Shown: positions 59,836 to 64,000 of the stretch, one piece after another | How the letters are laid out: each line of letters opens with the position of its first letter | How positions within the stretch are numbered: the stretch's first letter is position 1 | Assembly: GCA_009746045.1 (NCBI GenBank) | Contig: RPFO01000877.1 | Location: forward strand, 1-64,000 | Direction: 5' to 3' | Source: Mesostigma viride | Taxonomy: Eukaryota; Streptophyta; Mesostigmatophyceae; Mesostigmatales; Mesostigmataceae | DNA length: 64,000 nucleotides | Notes under the pieces: generated by a model | The model's database searches: none | The model's input: the letters and a program-made list of their open reading frames with translations, nothing else | Told to the model about the DNA's origin: nothing | Program-made: the position numbers and the translations under genes

Positions 59836-60183
59836 GCTGGACCACTTGTTTCTGCACCTCTTGACGCAGCTGCAAACCAAGCTCTTCAACCTTCTTGCTT
59901 TGGTTCTCCATAGCTCGTTGCATCTCTCTCATCGTCTGTTCCACGCCCACCAGTACGGGGGTCGGCGGCGGCAGCGGCTGGGTACGCTCTGGCTGGGTGC
60001 GCTCTGGCTGCCGTGCAGGACCTTGCCACATCGGCCGGCGCATTGGTGGTTTGCACCGGCCAAAAAATCTACTTTCATGGCACCAGATTTCTTTCCTAGC
60101 ACCCATTTTCTACAATCGTCCCCGGCATAACACAAATCAATCAATTCGTCCATGTCATCGCTTCGGCTATCAGCATCGGGCAT
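57692..60183 (-). CDS. Eukaryote-type spliced gene with poly-Gln, two exons
   Basis: Exon 1 60183-59574: MPDADSRSDDMDELIDLCYA and WVLGKKSGAMKVDF, an A6 run at 60062-60067 where the frame slips, then RPMWQGPARQPERTQPERTQ, a coiled segment (REMQRAMENQSKKVEELGLQ), a long CAG/poly-Gln run and QFPQ(A/G)xS repeats ending QQFF. Donor TTT|GTGAGT at 59573; acceptor TTCACATGCAG|GTG at 57811; exon 2 57811-57692 ends ...GPSWPYGKYY. The intron is almost all CAGCCACG minisatellite. Not viral-looking; function unknown. Confidence 0.55.
57905..59500. repeat. CAGCCACG octamer minisatellite with higher-order structure
   Basis: About 1.6 kb of the 8-bp unit GCAGCCAC with variants (GCAGCAGC, ACAGCCAC, AAGCAGCC). 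The spacer CACCCTCCTTTCCAGCCA recurs about 13 times and divides the array into blocks of 70-180 bp. An 8-bp period reads as the same 8-residue peptide in all frames, so long ORFs appear on both strands (Trp-Leu-Arg-Gly-Cys-Val-Ala-Ala on minus). It lies inside the putative intron 59573-57812. Confidence 0.95.
59706..59832. repeat. CTG/CAG trinucleotide repeat
   Basis: Pure (CTG)n from about 59708 with four interruptions by CAGTTG in the middle, encoding poly-Gln on the minus strand within exon 1 of the host-type gene. Length near 125 bp. Such runs are typical of eukaryotic genes. Confidence 0.9.
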
Positions 60184-60339
60184 AGTTCCCGTGGCTAGTG
60201 CCCATCATTCTTTCCACCTTGAGCGGGGCGAAGTCACGAATTCAAGCGCGAAGTGCATTTGAATCAAGCGGGAACTGGGTGACACTGCTTGAAGACGTGC
60301 AGCTCCAAGGCATGCAAATGATGCAATGTATGAAAGATA

Positions 60340-61580
60340 CGATACGCAAAGTTCAGGTGTTCAGGTGAAGCCGTGAAGACGTGGTGAAGACAGGTGAAGA
60401 CGCGGTGAAGACGTGAAGACGTGAAGACGTGAAGACGTGAAGACGTGAAGACGTGAAGACACGATACGGCAAGTTCAGGTGAAGTTCAGGTGTTCAGGTG
60501 AAGCCGTGAAGACGTGAAGCCGTGAAGCCGTGAAGACGTGGTGAAGACAGGTGAAGACGCGGTGAAGACGTGAAGACGTGAAGACGTGAAGACGTGAAGA
60601 CGTGAAGACACGATACGGCAAGTTCAGGTGAAGTTCAGGTGTTCAGGTGAAGCCGTGAAGACGTGAAGCCGTGAGACGTGAAGACGTGGTGAAGACAGGT
60701 GAAGACGCGGTGAAGACGTGAAGACGTGAAGACGTGAAGACGTGAAGACGTGAAGACACGATACGGCAAGTTCAGGTGAAGTTCAGGTGTTCAGGTGAAG
60801 CCGTGAAGCCGTGAAGACGTGAAGCCGTGAAGACGTGGTGAAGACAGGTGAAGACGCGGTGAAGACGTGAAGACGTGAAGACGTGAAGACGTGAAGACAC
60901 GATACGGCAAGTTCAGGTGAAGTTCAGGTGTTCAGGTGAAGCCGTGAAGACGTGAAGCCGTGAAGCCGTGAAGACGTGGTGAAGACAGGTGAAGACGCGG
61001 TGAAGACGTGAAGACGTGAAGACGTGAAGACGTGAAGACGTGAAGACACGATACGGCAAGTTCAGGTGAAGTTCAGGTGTTCAGGTGAAGCCGTGAAGAC
61101 GTGAAGACCGAAGCGTGAAGACGTGGTGAAGACAGGTGAAGACGCGGTGAAGACGTGAAGACGTGAAGACGTGAAGACGTGAAGACACGATACGGCAAGT
61201 TCAGGTGAAGTTCAGGTGTTCAGGTGAAGCCGTGAAGACGTGAAGCCGTGAAGCCGTGAAGACGTGGTGAAGACAGGTGAAGACGCGGTGAAGACGTGAA
61301 GACGTGAAGACGTGAAGACGTGAAGACGTGAAGACACGATACGGCAAGTTCAGGTGAAGTTCAGGTGTTCAGGTGAAGCCGTGAAGACGTGAAGACGCGA
61401 AGACGTGAAGACGTGGTGAAGACAGGTGAAGACGCGGTGAAGACGTGAAGACGTGAAGACGTGCATGCAAGGTATCAAAGATACGATACGCCGCAAGTTC
61501 AGGTGAAGTCGTGAAGACGTGAAGACGTGAAGACGTGAAGACGTGAAGACGTGAAGACGTGAAGACGTGAAGACCAGGAC
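60340..61580. repeat. GTGAAGAC satellite arranged in about 145-bp higher-order units
   Basis: Eight higher-order units, each starting near GGCAAGTTCAGGTGAAGTTC / AGGTGTTCAGGTGAAGCCGTG and continuing through GTGGTGAAGACAGGTGAAGACGCGG and a run of GTGAAGAC octamers to ACACGATACGGC. Unit starts are near 60344, 60480, 60625, 60775, 60915, 61075, 61205 and 61350. Last copies degenerate towards 61580. No coding potential. Confidence 0.9.
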
Positions 61581-61669
61581 TGTCACGTGAAGACTGGGAC
61601 GTGAAGGCAAGTTGCAGCACTCGGCCGCTGCAGTCGCACGCAGGTAGAAACGAGTATTGCTGCTTGAAT

Positions 61670-61970
61670 CTGTCAAGACCCCATCGAATGTAAAACAGGT
61701 TTTTCGTAAAGAAATCCGATTTGTGGGCGGGCTTTACATATTGCTTCTGTCCAAGCACTACCGGATGTAAAACAGTATACTTCTTGAAGAAATAAGTTGG
61801 GGCTTTGTTGGGCGTCACATTTGACCGGTGGGCGGAGTTTCCTGCTTCTGTGAAGGCGCCATCGAATGTAGATCAGTAGATTTTCTAAAGAAATCTGAGT
61901 TGTGGGCGGGGCCTTTATTGCTTGTGTCCATCCACCACCGGATGTAGAACAGTAGACTTATTGAAGGTGA
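61670..61970. repeat. Diverged 70-90 bp tandem repeat, four copies
   Basis: Four copies share CGAATGTAAAACAGG or CGGATGTAGAACAGTAGA followed by a TTCTTGAAGAAAT / TTCTAAAGAAATC hairpin core and GTGGGCGGG. They begin near 61681, 61760, 61850 and 61935 and have diverged considerably. Non-coding. Confidence 0.7.
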
Positions 61971-62107
61971 ATCACGATACAACAGCTGTAGTTGACAACA
62001 TCATGACCGGCACATCTTTCCCCCACCGCTGCTCAACCCGGTCCCCCCCAAACTCCTCCACACTTGCCCACCTTTCCACCCTCCTCCACGGCCCGTTGTG
62101 TTTGCAG

Positions 62108-62883
62108 GCGTCGGCACAAAGGGAGGAGGCCGTGCGAGCCGGGAAACTCACGGTATGGTTTGATTTCTAGTTTTGTATTAGGACCCTAGGGTAGCTATGT
62201 TATATAGGCATGTCTGACAGCATAGCTCACCATTTCATTACCATGGGATGCTGAGCATACCATTTCCAGAGAGGTAAGTCAGTCACTCTTCGCAGTTGAC
62301 AAGTCAGAGAAAGCAATCAAGTGCAGCGTTCACAACTCTTGCCGCTCGTAACCTTTTGTCTGCCCGGTTTGGCAGCTCCCTGTCTTTGCTTTCTCTCGTA
62401 TTTCTTTCTTTTGTCTCTTTTCTACATCTTTCTTTGCTAATTCTTGAATATATGATGCTATTGTAGCATCCTTCTAGCGCGGATCGCTCTTAATATCCTT
62501 CTCGCGCACGTTTCCTCGCTTTTTCTCATGTAAGAGCGTCTTCCCTGCCCATGCAGCGTGTACCTGGTGTGTGTGGCTCTGCCTTGCCAATCACAACTGA
62601 CCGACATGCTGGTCAGGCACTGCAGGTCGTTGCCCTTGCGTGTGTGAACCTGCTGTTTTGGCTGTTCCCATGGCCGCTGCGTGTGTCCGTGAATGATACC
62701 ATGGGAGGGAGACTTCTCCCATGGGTCCCCTTCGCTGACACTCGTGATGTAGGTTCGCGTCGACTTGTTTCTCTCACTGTGCCCATATTGGCCTCGCACG
62801 GCTTTGTCTCTCATTCCTTGTTTGCATGCGGCGGCGTGTAGACCATCATCTTCATCCGAGACCGCAACAGCAAGGGCCAGGAG
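62108..62883 (+). CDS. CFAP299: Two exons of a CFAP299-like ciliary gene (partial)
   Basis: Exon 62108-62152 lies between GTGTTTGCAG and GTATGG and reads ASAQREEAVRAGKLT. Exon 62842-62883 lies between GGCGTGTAG and GTGAGT and reads TIIFIRDRNSKGQE. Joined, they resemble the conserved centre of CFAP299 (cilia- and flagella-associated protein 299); I base this on memory of the family. Both exons are phase 0 (45 and 42 bp) with an intron of 689 bp. Downstream exons would lie past the window, upstream ones were not found within it. A viral genome would not be expected to carry this gene. Confidence 0.55.
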
Positions 62884-63049
62884 GTGAGTAATTGCTGAGG
62901 GCATGGCTCCTATCCCTTGATGAGTCTAGCGCCATGTACCACCCTCTATGCCTGCATATAGGTGACGCATTGAAAATGCAAGCATCTTACTAGAAGTAGC
63001 ACGGGCCTCCGAGGTGAGATTCTGCGCAGGCCTCATGATCCCAATGGAC

Positions 63050-64000
63050 CTGCGAAGCGCATGGCGCGCATGGGCGGCCGGCCGGCGCAGCTGGCATGCG
63101 GCGGGGCGGGGCTGTCGACGGGCGGCGGGGCAGGGCCGTCGGCGCGCGGGGGCCAGCGGCGCTGCCGGTGCGCGCGGGCGGCGGGCCGGCGCACCTGGCA
63201 TGCGGCGGGGCAGGGCTGTCGACGGGCGGCGGGGCGGGGCAGTCGACGGGCGGCGGGGCAGGGCCAGCGGCGCTGCCGGCGCGCGTGGGCAGCGGGCCGG
63301 CGCAGCTGGCATGCGGCGGGGCGGGGCTGTCGACGGGCGTCGGGGCAGGGCTGTCGACGGGCGGCGGGGCAGGGCCGTCGGCGCGCGGGGGGCCAGCGGC
63401 GCTGCCGGCGCGCGCGGGCGGCGGGCCGGCGCACCTGGCATGCGGTGGGTCGGGGCTGTCGACGGGCGGCGGGGCGGGGCAGTCGACGGGCGGCGGGGCA
63501 GGGCCGTCAGCGCGCGGGGGGCCAGCGGCGCTGCCGGCGCGCGTGGGCGGCGGGCCGGCGCAGCTGGCATGCGGCGGGGCGGGGCAGTCGACAGGCGGCG
63601 GGGCGGGGCAGCCGGTGCGCGGCGGGGCGGCGCCGTCGGCGGGCGGCGAGGTGGCGCAGCCAGCGCGCAGCGAGGTGGCAGCGGCGGCGCAGCCTGCATG
63701 CGGCGGGGCAGGGCTGTCGACGGGCGGCGGGGCGGGGCAGTCGACGGGCGGCGGGGCAGGGCCGTCGGCGCGCGGGGGGCCAGCGGCGCTGCCGGCGCGC
63801 ATGGGCGGCGGGCCGGCGCAGCTGGCATGCGGCGGGGCGGGGCTGTCAACGGGCGGCGGGGCAGGGCCGTCGGCGCGCGGGGGCCAACGGCGCTGCCGGC
63901 GCGCGTGGGCGGCGGGCCGGCGCAGCTGGCATGCGGCGGGGCGGGGCAGCCTGTCGACGGGCTACGGGGCGGGGCAGCCGGCGCGCGGCGGGCCGGCGGC
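63050..64000. repeat. GC-rich tandem repeat of about 100-130 bp
   Basis: Recurrent blocks contain GGGCTGTCGACGGGCGGCGG, GCCGTCGGCGCGCGGGGGCC, CAGCGGCGCTGCCGGCGCGC and CCGGCGCAGCTGGCATGCGG in varying order, seven or more times, and run off the window end. Extreme GC content gives long Ala/Pro/Arg false ORFs. Probably an intron or intergenic satellite of the host. Confidence 0.9.

Noticed and set aside
60340-61580. Regular repeats considered as a CRISPR array
   Set aside because: Repeats are nested octamers with higher-order 145-bp units and no unique spacers; flanking genes are eukaryotic.
62926-63849. Ala/Pro/Arg ORFs of up to 307 codons at the right end
   Set aside because: Product of an extremely GC-rich tandem repeat with few stop codons; no domain.

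Overview
The window is GC-rich and has two parts: a large eukaryotic DNA virus segment (about 2.0 to 57.3 kb), and eukaryote-type sequence joined to it on the right (about 57.7 to 64 kb) and possibly on the left (1 to 2 kb). The viral part carries genes typical of nucleocytoplasmic large DNA viruses: an SF3 (D5-type) helicase, an archaeo-eukaryotic primase, a poxvirus A22-type Holliday junction resolvase, a YqaJ-type exonuclease, a capping-enzyme-like nucleotidyltransferase, an HNH nuclease and a ribonucleotide reductase. It also has F-box, OTU and SLATT proteins, fibre-like repeat proteins and a tRNA. No major capsid protein, DNA polymerase B or packaging ATPase is visible, so this is only part of a genome, and NCLDV versus mirusvirus-like affiliation is not settled. 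The right flank carries what look like two exons of a ciliary gene (CFAP299-like) and another spliced gene whose intron is a 1.6-kb minisatellite. An endogenised giant virus in a flagellated protist or alga is the simplest reading; a misassembled host/virus contig is the alternative.

Layout. 1-1983: hexanucleotide and 75-bp repeats, no convincing gene. 1984-8079: a 6.1-kb near-perfect palindrome whose two 3,048-bp arms each carry three genes and a cluster of short hairpins. 8080-22.6 kb: a family of Cys/His zinc-knuckle proteins, a fibre gene, an OTU-domain protein and unknown genes. 22.6-29.3 kb: tRNA-Ile, a second fibre gene, small virion-like proteins, an HNH nuclease and a tandem pair of membrane proteins. 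29.3-34.1 kb: a class II ribonucleotide reductase split by three GT-AG introns, each holding another ORF. 34.2-42.7 kb: small membrane proteins, a conserved NCLDV protein and a giant coiled-coil protein. 42.8-57.3 kb: the replication and recombination block, a cobalamin adenosyltransferase, and SLATT, D5 helicase and F-box genes, with AGATCT-rich intergenic repeats. 57.3-64 kb: eukaryote-like genes and satellites.

How the genes work together. The AdoCbl-dependent ribonucleotide reductase and the cob(I)alamin adenosyltransferase form a plausible B12-dependent dNTP supply, with a deoxyribosyltransferase-like gene nested antisense in a reductase intron. Primase, D5 helicase, YqaJ nuclease and resolvase make a replication and recombination set. 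OTU and F-box proteins suggest interference with host ubiquitin.

A technical point runs through the whole window. Many genes are broken by single-base indels, almost always a G/C run one base too short, including in the host-like exon. Most frameshifts are therefore more likely sequencing or consensus errors than decay. Where a gene is broken, its span is given and the break described.
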